DNA from: Rhodovulum adriaticum
Lineage (GTDB): Bacteria; Pseudomonadota; Alphaproteobacteria; Rhodobacterales; Rhodobacteraceae
Reading direction: 5' to 3'
DNA length: 64,000 bases
Assembly: GCF_004345735.1 (NCBI RefSeq)
Contig: NZ_SLXL01000002.1
Coordinates: 310,001-374,000, forward strand
Of this stretch, positions 18,191 through 26,511 are shown one piece after another. A program made the translations under genes and the position numbers. The notes beneath the pieces are model-generated. The model ran no database searches. It was not told the origin of the DNA and saw only the letters and a list, made by a program, of their open reading frames with translations. Position 1 is the first letter of the stretch. Every line of letters begins with the position of its first letter.

Positions 18191-19482
18191 CAGTCTGCGA
18201 ACGGGTCCGTGACAAGGATTGTATCTTCCCTTTCGGGAGAGGTGGACAGTAGCGCAACCGGGCACTGGATCAACTCTTCCACCCGGCGGACATACTTGAT
18301 CGCGCCGGCCGGCAGGTCGGCCCAGCTGCGCGCGCCCTCGGTCGATTCCGTCCAGCCCGGCATTTCCTCGTAAACCGGGGTGCAGCGCGCCTGCTGATCG
18401 GCGGCGGTGGGCAGGTGGTCCAGCACCTTGCCGTCCAGTTCGTAGCCGACGCAGATCTTCAGCGTTTCGAACCCGTCCAGCACGTCCAGCTTGGTCAGCG
18501 CAATGCCCGACACGCCGCTGGTCGCGCAGGTCTGGCGCACCAGCACCGCGTCGAACCACCCACAGCGGCGCTTGCGGCCGGTGGTGGTGCCGAATTCATG
18601 GCCGCGCGTGCCCAGGCGTTCGCCGTCAGCGTCGTCCAGTTCGGTGGGGAACGGCCCCTCGCCCACGCGGGTCGTGTAGGCCTTGACGATGCCCAGCACG
18701 AAATCCACCGCGTCCGGGCCCAGCCCGGTACCCGTGGCCGCCTGCCCCGCGATCACGTTCGACGACGTGACAAAGGGATAGGTGCCGAAATCAATATCCA
18801 GCAGCGCCCCTTGCGCGCCTTCGAACAGGATACGCTTGCCCGATTTCTGCTTTTCGTTCAGCACCTTCCAGACGGGGGCGGCGTATTGCAGGATCTCGGG
18901 GGCGATCTTTTCCAGTTCTGCGATCAGCGCGTCGCGGTCCACCGGCTCCAGTCCCAGGCCCGCGCGCAACGCGTTGTGGTGGATCAGCGCGCGATCGACG
19001 CGCAGTTCCAGGGTGGCGCGGTCGCCCAGATCGGCCACGCGGATCACCCGTCGGCCGACCTTGTCCTCGTAACACGGGCCGATGCCGCGCCCGGTGGTGC
19101 CGATCTTGGCCACCGTCGTCTGGCCTTCGCGGGCGCGGTCCAATTCGCCGTGGAAGGGCAGGATCAGCGGCGTGTTTTCCGCGATCATCAGGGTTTCGGG
19201 TGTGATTTCGACCCCCTGCCCGCGCAGGGTCTCGATCTCTTTCAGGACGTGCCAGGGGTCCAGCACCATGCCGTTGCCGATGACCGACAGCTTGCCGCCG
19301 CGCACCACACCCGAGGGCAGCGCGTGCAGCTTGTAGACCTTGCCGTCGATGACCAGCGTGTGCCCGGCATTGTGACCGCCCTGAAAGCGCGCGACCACAT
19401 CGGCGCGTTCCGACAGCCAATCGACGATCTTGCCTTTTCCTTCGTCGCCCCACTGGGCGCCGACGACGACGACGTTGGCCAT
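18190..19482 (-). CDS. purA: Adenylosuccinate synthetase
   Basis: A 430-residue GTP-dependent enzyme that joins IMP and aspartate in AMP synthesis. The N-terminal P-loop-like [16 protein letters not shown], the IMP-binding [15 protein letters not shown] and FVTSSN are all in place. Length is standard. The ribosome-binding site GAGGAAGGGCC directly precedes the ATG. It forms a two-gene unit with the DUF2842-like protein. Confidence 0.97.
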   Translation of the reverse strand: MANVVVVGAQWGDEGKGKIVDWLSERADVVARFQGGHNAGHTLVIDGKVYKLHALPSGVVRGGKLSVIGNGMVLDPWHVLKEIETLRGQGVEITPETLMIAENTPLILPFHGELDRAREGQTTVAKIGTTGRGIGPCYEDKVGRRVIRVADLGDRATLELRVDRALIHHNALRAGLGLEPVDRDALIAELEKIAPEILQYAAPVWKVLNEKQKSGKRILFEGAQGALLDIDFGTYPFVTSSNVIAGQAATGTGLGPDAVDFVLGIVKAYTTRVGEGPFPTELDDADGERLGTRGHEFGTTTGRKRRCGWFDAVLVRQTCATSGVSGIALTKLDVLDGFETLKICVGYELDGKVLDHLPTAADQQARCTPVYEEMPGWTESTEGARSWADLPAGAIKYVRRVEELIQCPVALLSTSPEREDTILVTDPFAD

Positions 19483-19574
19483 GGCCCTTCCTCACTTCAA
19501 TCTGCAAACGCTCGTCTTCATAGTCACGTGCGACGACGAGGCAAGGCAAAACTGGCCGCGCGTCGGCCCCTGCG

Positions 19575-19597
19575 GCGTTACACTCGGGCGCGACTCA
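19575..19597 (+). promoter_or_regulatory. Conserved upstream element, copy 1 (contains GACTC)
   Basis: This is a 23-base element of the form GCGTTACACT-N4-CGCGACTCA, ending 24 bases before the ATG of the first tandem membrane gene. It is identical at 19 of 23 positions to the element in front of the second paralogue (20128-20150), the four differences all being in the N4 core. GACTC (19592-19596) matches the CcrM/GcrA recognition sequence GANTC. A regulatory role is inferred from conservation between the paralogues. Confidence 0.5.
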
Positions 19598-19621
19598 GAC
19601 CTAGATGACACGGAGGGAAAC

Positions 19622-20020
19622 ATGTCCGGCTTCCTGCTGCGCTGGCTGGGGGCATTCGCCCTGCTGGCCCTGACCTTCAACCCGACCCAGTGGAATTATA
19701 CCCATTGGCTGATGACCGCCTGGGCCGACCAGACACCGCTGATCGTTCTGTGCGGGCTGGTTCTGCTGACCGTCTACGTGATCTACCTGCGGGCCACGCT
19801 GCGCTCGATCGGGACGTTCGGGATGCTGCTGGTGACCGCGCTGGTGGCGGCGCTGCTGTGGGTGCTGATGGATTACCGCATCCTGCGGCTGGACGATCCG
19901 GGGCTGAATACCTGGATCGGGCTGTTCGCCCTGTCCCTGGTTCTGGGCACCGGCCTGTCCTGGAGCCGGGTGCGCCGCCGCCTGACAGGCCAGACCGACG
20001 TTGACGACGTGGACGAGTGA
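19622..20020 (+). CDS. Small inner-membrane protein, tandem paralogue 1
   Basis: A 132-residue membrane protein with about four hydrophobic helices and a short acidic tail (TDVDDVDE). It begins MSGFLLRWLGAFALLALTFNPT and contains a conserved FN-type and WxxW-rich first half. It is clearly homologous to the next gene: both start MSGF(L/I)(L/F)RWL and share a PLI(V/I)G(L)-like second helix, a GTxGxxG loop and the tail pattern VLGxxxSW(R/S). The ribosome-binding site GGAGGG precedes the ATG. It may correspond to a DUF6524-type family; function unknown. Confidence 0.8.
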   Translation: MSGFLLRWLGAFALLALTFNPTQWNYTHWLMTAWADQTPLIVLCGLVLLTVYVIYLRATLRSIGTFGMLLVTALVAALLWVLMDYRILRLDDPGLNTWIGLFALSLVLGTGLSWSRVRRRLTGQTDVDDVDE

Positions 20021-20042
20021 ACCGCGCCGCGGTTGCGGCGCG

Positions 20043-20076
20043 TTGCCGCCCCCCGTCCGCCGGGCGGGGGCGGCAA
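20043..20076 (+). terminator. Hairpin between the tandem membrane genes
   Basis: Perfect 11-bp arms, TTGCCGCCCCC (20043-20053) and GGGGGCGGCAA (20066-20076), follow the first paralogue by 23 bases. No T-run follows. It is a likely terminator or attenuator that separates the two paralogues, each of which then has its own upstream element. Confidence 0.5.
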
Positions 20077-20127
20077 TGGCCCTGCGACGATGAGGCCAGC
20101 CATTTTTGCAGGCATGAGCCGCTGAGG

Positions 20128-20150
20128 GCGTTACACTTTCCCGCGACTCA
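20128..20150 (+). promoter_or_regulatory. Conserved upstream element, copy 2 (contains GACTC)
   Basis: Second copy of the GCGTTACACT-N4-CGCGACTCA element, ending 28 bases before the ATG of the second paralogue. GACTC lies at 20145-20149. The sequence between element and start codon is not conserved between the copies, which argues that the element itself is selected. Confidence 0.5.
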
Positions 20151-20178
20151 TCATTGAAACCGTAACGGAGGAGCCGAT

Positions 20179-20607
20179 ATGTCCGGGTTTATCTTTCGCT
20201 GGCTGATCGCCTTCATCATCCTCGCCGCGACCTACAACACTACCGACTACAACTTCGTCACCTGGGCACAGGAAAACTACGATGCGCAAAAGCCACTGGT
20301 CATTGGCCTGGGCGTGCTTGTGGCCATCGTCTACCTGCTGCTGCTGGGGGTTCTGTTCGGCACCCTGGGCAAACTGGGCGTGCTGCTGCTGATCATCATC
20401 TTCGCACTTGCCGGCTATATCCTGGTGGATAACGGCCTGCTGATCATGGAGATGAGCGACTTCAACATCTACGCCGGTCTGGTGCTGGTGTCCTTCGTGC
20501 TGGGCGCGGCGATGAGCTGGCGCAAGTCGGCCAAGGCCAGCCGCAAGGCCGCGCAAGAGGAAACCCGCGCCAAGGCTGCCAAGGCCGGCAAGACCGCGAA
20601 CGCCTGA
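20179..20607 (+). CDS. Small inner-membrane protein, tandem paralogue 2
   Basis: A 142-residue membrane protein homologous to the preceding gene. It has about four hydrophobic helices (IAFIILAATYNTT, VIGLGVLVAIVYLLLLGVL, GVLLLIIIFALAGYILV, GLVLVSFVLGAAMSW) and a basic, Ala/Lys-rich cytoplasmic tail (KASRKAAQEETRAKAAKAG) in place of the acidic tail of its partner. The ribosome-binding site is GGAGGA. The opposite tail charges suggest diverged or complementary roles, which is inference only. Function unknown. Confidence 0.82.
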   Translation: MSGFIFRWLIAFIILAATYNTTDYNFVTWAQENYDAQKPLVIGLGVLVAIVYLLLLGVLFGTLGKLGVLLLIIIFALAGYILVDNGLLIMEMSDFNIYAGLVLVSFVLGAAMSWRKSAKASRKAAQEETRAKAAKAGKTANA

Positions 20608-20672
20608 CGGGGGTTGCGGGGGCGGTCCGTTGGGCTTAGGTAGGCCCCGAAACGCAGATTGGGCCGCTCCCT

Positions 20673-21050
20673 ATGGAAAACGTCATCCTCATCGTTCATC
20701 TGATCCTTGCCCTTTGCCTTATCGGCATTGTGCTGTTGCAGCGGAACGAGGGGGGTGGCCTTGGCATGGGTGGCGGCGGTGCCGCCGCCGGCCGTGCACC
20801 GACAACGCCGCTGGGTAAACTGACCTGGGTCTTTGCCGCGGCCTTCATCGCCACGTCGATCACCCTGACCATCCTGGCCGCCAAGAATTCCGCCGGCACC
20901 TCGGTCGTGGATCGCATCCGCAGCGCGCCCGAACCTGTCGCCGAGGAACCCGCCGATCCCCAGCCCGCCGAGCAGGACCCCATGGGCCTGTTGCCGCCGG
21001 CGCCGGTTGCGCCCAGCGATGCGCCGCTGCCGCCGCCGCGTGCGGAATGA
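20673..21050 (+). CDS. secG: Protein translocase subunit SecG
   Basis: A 125-residue membrane component of the SecYEG translocon. It has two transmembrane helices (VILIVHLILALCLIGIVLL and WVFAAAFIATSITLTILA) joined by the conserved Gly-rich loop NEGGGLGMGGG. The C-terminal tail from about residue 85 is a Pro/Ala/Glu extension typical of alphaproteobacterial SecG. There is only a weak ribosome-binding site. It stands in front of pyrG with a 170-base gap. Confidence 0.94.
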   Translation: MENVILIVHLILALCLIGIVLLQRNEGGGLGMGGGGAAAGRAPTTPLGKLTWVFAAAFIATSITLTILAAKNSAGTSVVDRIRSAPEPVAEEPADPQPAEQDPMGLLPPAPVAPSDAPLPPPRAE

Positions 21051-21119
21051 TCGGCCCAATCACCACAAGAATTTGATTCCGGTTGCCTGACGGCCTCAGC
21101 ATCTTGCGGCGATATTGCG

Positions 21120-21137
21120 GCGGATTGGCGAATCCGC
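21120..21137 (+). promoter_or_regulatory. Small dyad between secG and pyrG
   Basis: A perfect 7-bp inverted repeat, GCGGATT-GGCG-AATCCGC, flanked by GATAT and ATATC at a little distance, lies about 85 bases before pyrG and 70 after secG. There is no T-run, so a DNA-binding site is as likely as a terminator. The right arm contains GAATC, a GANTC sequence. Confidence 0.3.
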
Positions 21138-21220
21138 TATATCTCTAATCCCGTGATGCTGCGGTCTTTCCCGCACCGGATCGACCTGAGACCACGCATA
21201 ATCACGGGGGCGTCTGCCAC

Positions 21221-22864
21221 ATGGCACGGTTCATTTTCATCACGGGTGGGGTTGTTTCGTCCCTGGGCAAGGGGCTGGCCTCGGCCGCGTTGGGCGCGTT
21301 GTTGCAGGCCCGCGGGTTCACCGTGCGGCTGCGCAAGCTGGACCCTTACCTGAACGTCGATCCCGGCACGATGAGCCCCTTTGAACATGGCGAGGTTTTC
21401 GTCACCGATGACGGCGCCGAGACCGACCTGGATCTGGGCCATTACGAACGCTTTACCGGGGTTGCCGCACGCCAGACCGACTCGGTCAGTTCGGGGCGCA
21501 TCTATTCCACCGTGCTGGAAAAGGAACGCCGCGGCGACTATCTGGGCAAGACGATCCAGGTGATCCCCCACGTCACCAATGAAATCAAAGACTTCATCGC
21601 CATTGGCGAAGATGAGGTCGATTTCATGCTGTGCGAGATCGGCGGCACCGTCGGCGATATCGAGGGCCTGCCCTTCTTCGAGGCGATCCGCCAGTTTTCT
21701 CAGGACAAGCCGCGCGGTCAGTGCATCTTCATGCACCTGACCCTGCTGCCCTATATCCGCGCCAGCGGCGAGCTGAAGACCAAGCCGACCCAGCACTCGG
21801 TCAAGGAATTGCGCTCCATCGGCATTGCCCCCGACGTGCTGGTCTGCCGCTCCGAGGGGCCGATCCCCGAGAAGGAGCGCGAAAAGCTGGCGCTCTTCTG
21901 CAACGTGCGTCCCGACAGCGTGATCGCCGCGCAGGATCTGAAATCCATCTACGAGGTGCCGCTGGCCTATCACCGCGAGGGGCTGGACCAGGCGGTGCTG
22001 GACGCGTTCCAGATCAGCCCCGCGCCCAAGCCCGACCTCGGCCGCTGGGAGGACGTGTCAGACCGCATCTTCAACGCCGAGGGCGAGGTGCGCGTCGCCA
22101 TCGTAGGCAAGTACACCCAGCTGGAAGACGCCTATAAATCCATCGCCGAGGCGCTGACCCATGGCGGCATGGCCAACCGCGTCCGCGTCAAATCCGAATG
22201 GATCGACGCCGAAATCTTTGAACGCGAAGATCCCGCCCCCTGGCTGGAGGGGTTCCACGCGATCCTTGTGCCCGGCGGTTTCGGCGAACGCGGAACCGAA
22301 GGCAAGATCAAGGCCGCCAAATTCGCCCGCGAACGCGACGTGCCCTACCTGGGCATCTGCCTGGGCATGCAGATGGCCGTGATCGAGGCCGCGCGCAACG
22401 TTGCCGAACTATCCGATGCCGGGTCCGAGGAGTTCGACCACGAGGCCGGGCAGAAACGCTTTACCCCCGTTGTTTACCACCTGAAGGAATGGGTGCAGGG
22501 CAATGCCACCGTCCGCCGCAAGGTCGAGGACGACAAGGGCGGCACGATGCGCCTGGGCAGCTACACCGCCCATCTGAAAGAGGGGTCCAAGGTGGCGCAG
22601 ATCTACGGCACCACCACGATCGAGGAACGCCACCGCCACCGCTATGAGGTGGACACGAAATACCGCGACGCGCTTGAGGAAAAGGGCCTGGTCTTTTCCG
22701 GTATGTCCCCGGACGGGCGCCTGCCCGAAATCGTGGAATGGAAGGATCACCGCTGGTTCATCGGCGTCCAGTTCCACCCCGAGCTGAAATCCAAACCCTT
22801 CGCGCCGCATCCGCTGTTCGCCGATTTCGTGCGCGCGGCGGTGGATACCTCGCGGTTGGTGTGA
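21221..22864 (+). CDS. pyrG: CTP synthase
   Basis: A 547-residue glutamine-dependent enzyme that converts UTP to CTP. The synthase domain begins [19 protein letters not shown], with [20 protein letters not shown] and the [12 protein letters not shown] motif. The C-terminal class I glutamine amidotransferase has its nucleophile in [11 protein letters not shown] and the His/Glu pair in GVQFHPE. Length is normal. The last four bases overlap the following exported protein gene (GTGA). Confidence 0.97.
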   Translation: MARFIFITGGVVSSLGKGLASAALGALLQARGFTVRLRKLDPYLNVDPGTMSPFEHGEVFVTDDGAETDLDLGHYERFTGVAARQTDSVSSGRIYSTVLEKERRGDYLGKTIQVIPHVTNEIKDFIAIGEDEVDFMLCEIGGTVGDIEGLPFFEAIRQFSQDKPRGQCIFMHLTLLPYIRASGELKTKPTQHSVKELRSIGIAPDVLVCRSEGPIPEKEREKLALFCNVRPDSVIAAQDLKSIYEVPLAYHREGLDQAVLDAFQISPAPKPDLGRWEDVSDRIFNAEGEVRVAIVGKYTQLEDAYKSIAEALTHGGMANRVRVKSEWIDAEIFEREDPAPWLEGFHAILVPGGFGERGTEGKIKAAKFARERDVPYLGICLGMQMAVIEAARNVAELSDAGSEEFDHEAGQKRFTPVVYHLKEWVQGNATVRRKVEDDKGGTMRLGSYTAHLKEGSKVAQIYGTTTIEERHRHRYEVDTKYRDALEEKGLVFSGMSPDGRLPEIVEWKDHRWFIGVQFHPELKSKPFAPHPLFADFVRAAVDTSRLV

Positions 22865-23568
22865 GGGGCGCGGGCGCGCTGATCGCCTGGCTTGCGCTGG
22901 CCGTCCCGGTCGGGGCGCAGGCGGTGCAGACGCTGCCCTACGACGCGCTGGCCCCACTGCTAAGCGGCCGGGCCGATTTCGACGACCTGCCCGCCCTGCC
23001 CGAACCGGGCCACAACCTGGACCACGGCTATGCAACGGCGGGCGCCCGGCTGGGCGAACGGTTTGCCGGGCAGGCGCTGCGCATGGCGCCCGGCCCCGAA
23101 AACGGCCTGCATGACGGCGTGACAGGGCGGCCCACCGCGCCGCTGACCCTGGAAACCGGCGCCCCGGATGCGGGGCTGAGCGTGTCCTTTCACCGGGCCT
23201 TTCGATCCAACGCCGTCTATCCGCTGGGCCCCCGCCGCTGGCCCGTGCCCGAGGGCCGGGGCGAGGGCGCGCTGGCGATCTGGCTGGCCCGCGATGCCTG
23301 CGCCGTGGCCCTGCGGTTGCACACGGAATATGTCGACGCCCTGGGCCGCAACGCCGATCATGTGGGTGATGTCACCGTCACGTTTTACGCCCGCGACGGG
23401 CGCAAACTGGCCCGCCTGCGCCATGCCCCGGGCGGCGGGATTACCGGCTATGGCTATCTGCGCGCCGGACAGACCGCCGATATTGCAGGGATCACCGTCA
23501 CCAACCTGGACAAGGGCGGGATCGCGCTGGACGACATCCGGTTCGGCTGCGTACCGCTGACGGGCTAG
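22861..23568 (+). CDS. Exported hypothetical protein
   Basis: A 235-residue protein read from a GTG that overlaps the pyrG stop (GTGA). From that start the N-terminus is a signal peptide ([21 protein letters not shown]). The mature part contains beta-rich stretches such as [16 protein letters not shown] and ends [10 protein letters not shown], a jelly-roll-like pattern often seen in PEP-CTERM-type or carbohydrate-related exported proteins; no sorting signal is seen. Longer forms starting inside pyrG are rejected because they would lose the signal peptide. Function unknown. Confidence 0.72.
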   Translation: MRGAGALIAWLALAVPVGAQAVQTLPYDALAPLLSGRADFDDLPALPEPGHNLDHGYATAGARLGERFAGQALRMAPGPENGLHDGVTGRPTAPLTLETGAPDAGLSVSFHRAFRSNAVYPLGPRRWPVPEGRGEGALAIWLARDACAVALRLHTEYVDALGRNADHVGDVTVTFYARDGRKLARLRHAPGGGITGYGYLRAGQTADIAGITVTNLDKGGIALDDIRFGCVPLTG

Positions 23569-23641
23569 CCTCTCGCAATCGTGGCCGCAGGCCGGGCAAC
23601 AGCCGCTTTTCATGGCTTTGACGCGGCGCTATATCCATCAC

Positions 23642-24088
23642 ATGTTTGCCGATTTCCTGAACCGGCTGATCCAGCCGCAGCCCGAGACATTGCCCGACGC
23701 CGATGCGCGGCTTGCGCTCGGGGCGCTGCTGGTGCGCATCGCGCGCACCGACGGCGAATACGCCCACGAAGAGGCCGAGCGCATCGCCCGTATCCTGGCC
23801 GCCCGCTATGGCCTGGACGCAGATGCCGCGCTGGACCTGCGCCACCGCGCCGAGGCGCTGGAGGCCGAGGCCCCCGACACCGTCCGCTTTACCCGCGCGA
23901 TCAAGGACGCGGTGCCCTACGAGGACCGCGCCGCCGTGATGGAGGCCTTGTGGGAGGTCGTTCTGGCCGATGGCATCCGCGACCACGAAGAGGATGCGCT
24001 GATGCGCCTGACCGCCAGCCTGCTGGGAATCAACGACCGCGACAGCGCGCTGGCCCGCCAGCGGGCCGAGGCACGGATGGCCGGCTGA
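23642..24088 (+). CDS. TerB-like helical protein
   Basis: A 148-residue all-helical protein of the TerB/DUF533-like family, starting MFADFLNRLIQPQPE. The two halves carry the acidic metal-binding repeats of the fold (RIARTDGEYAHEEAERIARI and VVLADGIRDHEEDALM). The family name comes from tellurite-resistance clusters, but stand-alone TerB proteins of this size are common housekeeping genes of unknown role, and no ter genes are nearby. An in-frame ATG at 23612 is possible but less consistent with the domain. Confidence 0.85.
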   Translation: MFADFLNRLIQPQPETLPDADARLALGALLVRIARTDGEYAHEEAERIARILAARYGLDADAALDLRHRAEALEAEAPDTVRFTRAIKDAVPYEDRAAVMEALWEVVLADGIRDHEEDALMRLTASLLGINDRDSALARQRAEARMAG

Positions 24089-24091
24089 CCC

Positions 24092-26380
24092 CTAGCCCGC
24101 CGCGCGCAGCATCTCCCACACCCGGTTCGGCGTGAACGGCATGTCCGCGACCCGCACGCCCCGGTCCCACAGCGCATCCTGCACCGCGTTCGCGACCGCA
24201 GCGATCGCGCCCACGGTGCCGGCCTCGCCACAGCCCTTCATCCCCAGCGGATTGGCGGTCGAGGGCACGGGTTCCGTGGTGAAGGTGACAAACGGCATGT
24301 CATCGGCCCGTGGCATGGCATAGTCCATGAAGCTGGCCGACAGCAGCTGGCCGTATTCGTCATAACCCACATGTTCACACAGCGCCTGGCCCAGCCCCTG
24401 GGCCACGCCGCCATGCACCTGCCCCTCGGCCAATTGCGGGTGCATCAGGTTGCCGAAATCGTCGGTGACGGCGTAGCCGACCACGCGCACCTGCCCGGTT
24501 TCTGGGTCAACCTCGACCTCTGCCACATGGGCGCCGTTGGGAAACGACCGCGCGGGCAGCTTGTATTCCGCGTGATGGCGCAGCAGATCGCTGCACCCCT
24601 CTGCCCGGGCCAGTTCCGCAGCCTCGATCAAGGTCGGGGTCAGGTTCGACCCCGGTGCGCGAAACGCCCCCTCGTCAAAGGCGACAGCAGACGGGTCCAC
24701 CCCCATCTGGGCGGCCAGGAAGGGGGTGAAGGCGGCAACCATCTTGTCTACCGTGGCCAGCGTCGCGCTGGATTGCACCGTGACAGAGCGCGACCCGCCC
24801 GTGCCGCCCCCCTTGGCGATGCGGTCGCTGTCGCCCTGCACCACGCGGATCTGGCCGAAGGGAATGCCGGTCTGGTCCGACAGGAATTGCGCATAGACCG
24901 TTTCATGCCCCTGCCCGTTCGACTGCGTCCCGACATACAGGTTCACCGTGCCATCCGCGCAGAATTCGACCTCTGCGCCCTCGGTCGGGTCGCCCAGGAT
25001 CGACTCGATGTAACAGCACAGGCCCAGCCCCCGCAGCCGCCCCTGCGCGGCACTGGCCGCCTTGCGCGCGGCAAAGCCGCCCACATCGGCAACCCGGTGC
25101 ACCCGGTCCAGCACGCGGGCAAAATCGCCCACGTCATAGGTTTGCCCCGTGGGTGTGGTATAGGGGAACGCATCGGCCGAAATGAAATTGCGCCGCCGCA
25201 GTTCCCAAGGATCGACCCCCAGCACGCGGGCGGCGTGATCCATCGTGCGTTCCAGCGCAAAGATCGCCTCGGGCCGACCGGCGCCGCGATAGGCATCCAC
25301 GGGCGTTGTGTTGGTGTAGATACCCCGCACCTGCAACAGCGCGGCCGGGATGTCATAGACCCCCGTCAGCACCTTGGAAAACAGGTCCGACTGGATCGGC
25401 TGGGCGTATTGCGAATTATAGGCACCCAGGTTGGACAGCGTCGTGACGCGGTAGCCGGTGACGCGGTAATCGCCGTCAAATGCCAGTTCCACGGCCGAGG
25501 TCAGGTCGCGCCCGGCATTGTCCGATTGCATCCCCTCGCCCCGCTCGGACATCCAGCGCACGGGCCGGGTCAGCACGCGCGCCGCGTGGGAGATCACGTA
25601 ATACTCGGGGTAGGTCATCCCCTTCATGCCAAAGCCGCCGCCCACATCGGGCGTGCTCACGCGCACATCCTCTGGCGCCAGGCCCAGCATTTTCGACAGC
25701 CGCGTCTTGTCACCCCAGACGCCCTGACCGCTGACGCACAGGTGCAGGCGCTGGCCGTCCCATTCGGCATAGGCGCCGCGGGGTTCCATCGAATTGGCCA
25801 TCACGCGGTGGTCGGGCACCTGCAACGCCACGACATGCGCGGCAGCATCGAACGCCGCCTGCACCGCGTCGGCCTGCCCCAGGGCATAGTCATAGGCGAC
25901 GTTTTCCGGCGCCTCGGCGTGCAGGTCCGGGCCGCCGGGGGCCAGGTCCAGGTGCGGGTCAAGCTCGTCGAAGTCGAACTCGATCAACTCGGCCGCGTCA
26001 CGCGCCTGGTCCAGCGTCTCGGCCACCACCATGGCGACGGCCTCGCCCACATGGCGCACGCGCCCGCGCGCCAGCAGCGGGCGTTCGGGCCCTGCGCCCC
26101 GGCTGCCATCGCGGTTTTTTACCCGCGTACCCTTCAGGTCCAGATCCACGCCCGCATCCAGCAGATCCTGCGCGGTCAGCACCAGATGCACCCCCGGCGC
26201 GGCCCGTGCCGCCGCCACATCCAGTGCGGCGATATCAGCATGGGCCACGGGCGAGCGCAGGAACAACGCGAACAGCGCCCCCTGGGGCGCGATATCGTCC
26301 ACGTACCGCCCCTGCCCCGTCAAAAGGCGCAGATCCTCCACCCGCTTGACCGTCTGGCCCTGTCCGAATTTCGTTTCCAT
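24092..26380 (-). CDS. Molybdopterin-dependent oxidase large subunit, CoxL form II type
   Basis: A 762-residue large subunit of the xanthine dehydrogenase/CO dehydrogenase family. The active-site loop reads AYRGAGR, the signature of form II CoxL-like proteins, not the AYxCSFR of true CO dehydrogenases. The catalytic Glu is in GCGEAGTVGA. Start at 26380, preceded by GGGAGGGCGCG. The medium (FAD) and small (2Fe-2S) subunits are not adjacent, so it must pair with proteins encoded elsewhere or be an orphan. The substrate is unknown; CO oxidation should not be assumed. Confidence 0.9.
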   Translation of the reverse strand: METKFGQGQTVKRVEDLRLLTGQGRYVDDIAPQGALFALFLRSPVAHADIAALDVAAARAAPGVHLVLTAQDLLDAGVDLDLKGTRVKNRDGSRGAGPERPLLARGRVRHVGEAVAMVVAETLDQARDAAELIEFDFDELDPHLDLAPGGPDLHAEAPENVAYDYALGQADAVQAAFDAAAHVVALQVPDHRVMANSMEPRGAYAEWDGQRLHLCVSGQGVWGDKTRLSKMLGLAPEDVRVSTPDVGGGFGMKGMTYPEYYVISHAARVLTRPVRWMSERGEGMQSDNAGRDLTSAVELAFDGDYRVTGYRVTTLSNLGAYNSQYAQPIQSDLFSKVLTGVYDIPAALLQVRGIYTNTTPVDAYRGAGRPEAIFALERTMDHAARVLGVDPWELRRRNFISADAFPYTTPTGQTYDVGDFARVLDRVHRVADVGGFAARKAASAAQGRLRGLGLCCYIESILGDPTEGAEVEFCADGTVNLYVGTQSNGQGHETVYAQFLSDQTGIPFGQIRVVQGDSDRIAKGGGTGGSRSVTVQSSATLATVDKMVAAFTPFLAAQMGVDPSAVAFDEGAFRAPGSNLTPTLIEAAELARAEGCSDLLRHHAEYKLPARSFPNGAHVAEVEVDPETGQVRVVGYAVTDDFGNLMHPQLAEGQVHGGVAQGLGQALCEHVGYDEYGQLLSASFMDYAMPRADDMPFVTFTTEPVPSTANPLGMKGCGEAGTVGAIAAVANAVQDALWDRGVRVADMPFTPNRVWEMLRAAG

Positions 26381-26511
26381 CGCGCCCTCCCTAACCGACG
26401 CGGCGCAGGGTAGCGGGCTTGGCCGCCCTGTCCAGCCCCGCCGGGGGTTGGCCTTGGCCCGGGCTTTCGCTAAGTCAGCGGCCAAGCCCATCCCACGCGA
26501 GGATCCCGCGC

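Noticed and set aside
23642-24088. Tellurite resistance from the TerB-like protein
   Set aside because: No other ter genes nearby; stand-alone TerB domains are common and unrelated to tellurite.
24092-26380. CO oxidation by the CoxL-like protein
   Set aside because: The active-site loop is AYRGAGR, not the form I loop, and coxM/coxS are absent.
24371-26413. A 680-codon open frame antisense to the CoxL-like gene
   Set aside because: It is a GC-rich shadow of a conserved enzyme; its translation is His/Gln/Arg-rich with no recognisable domain.
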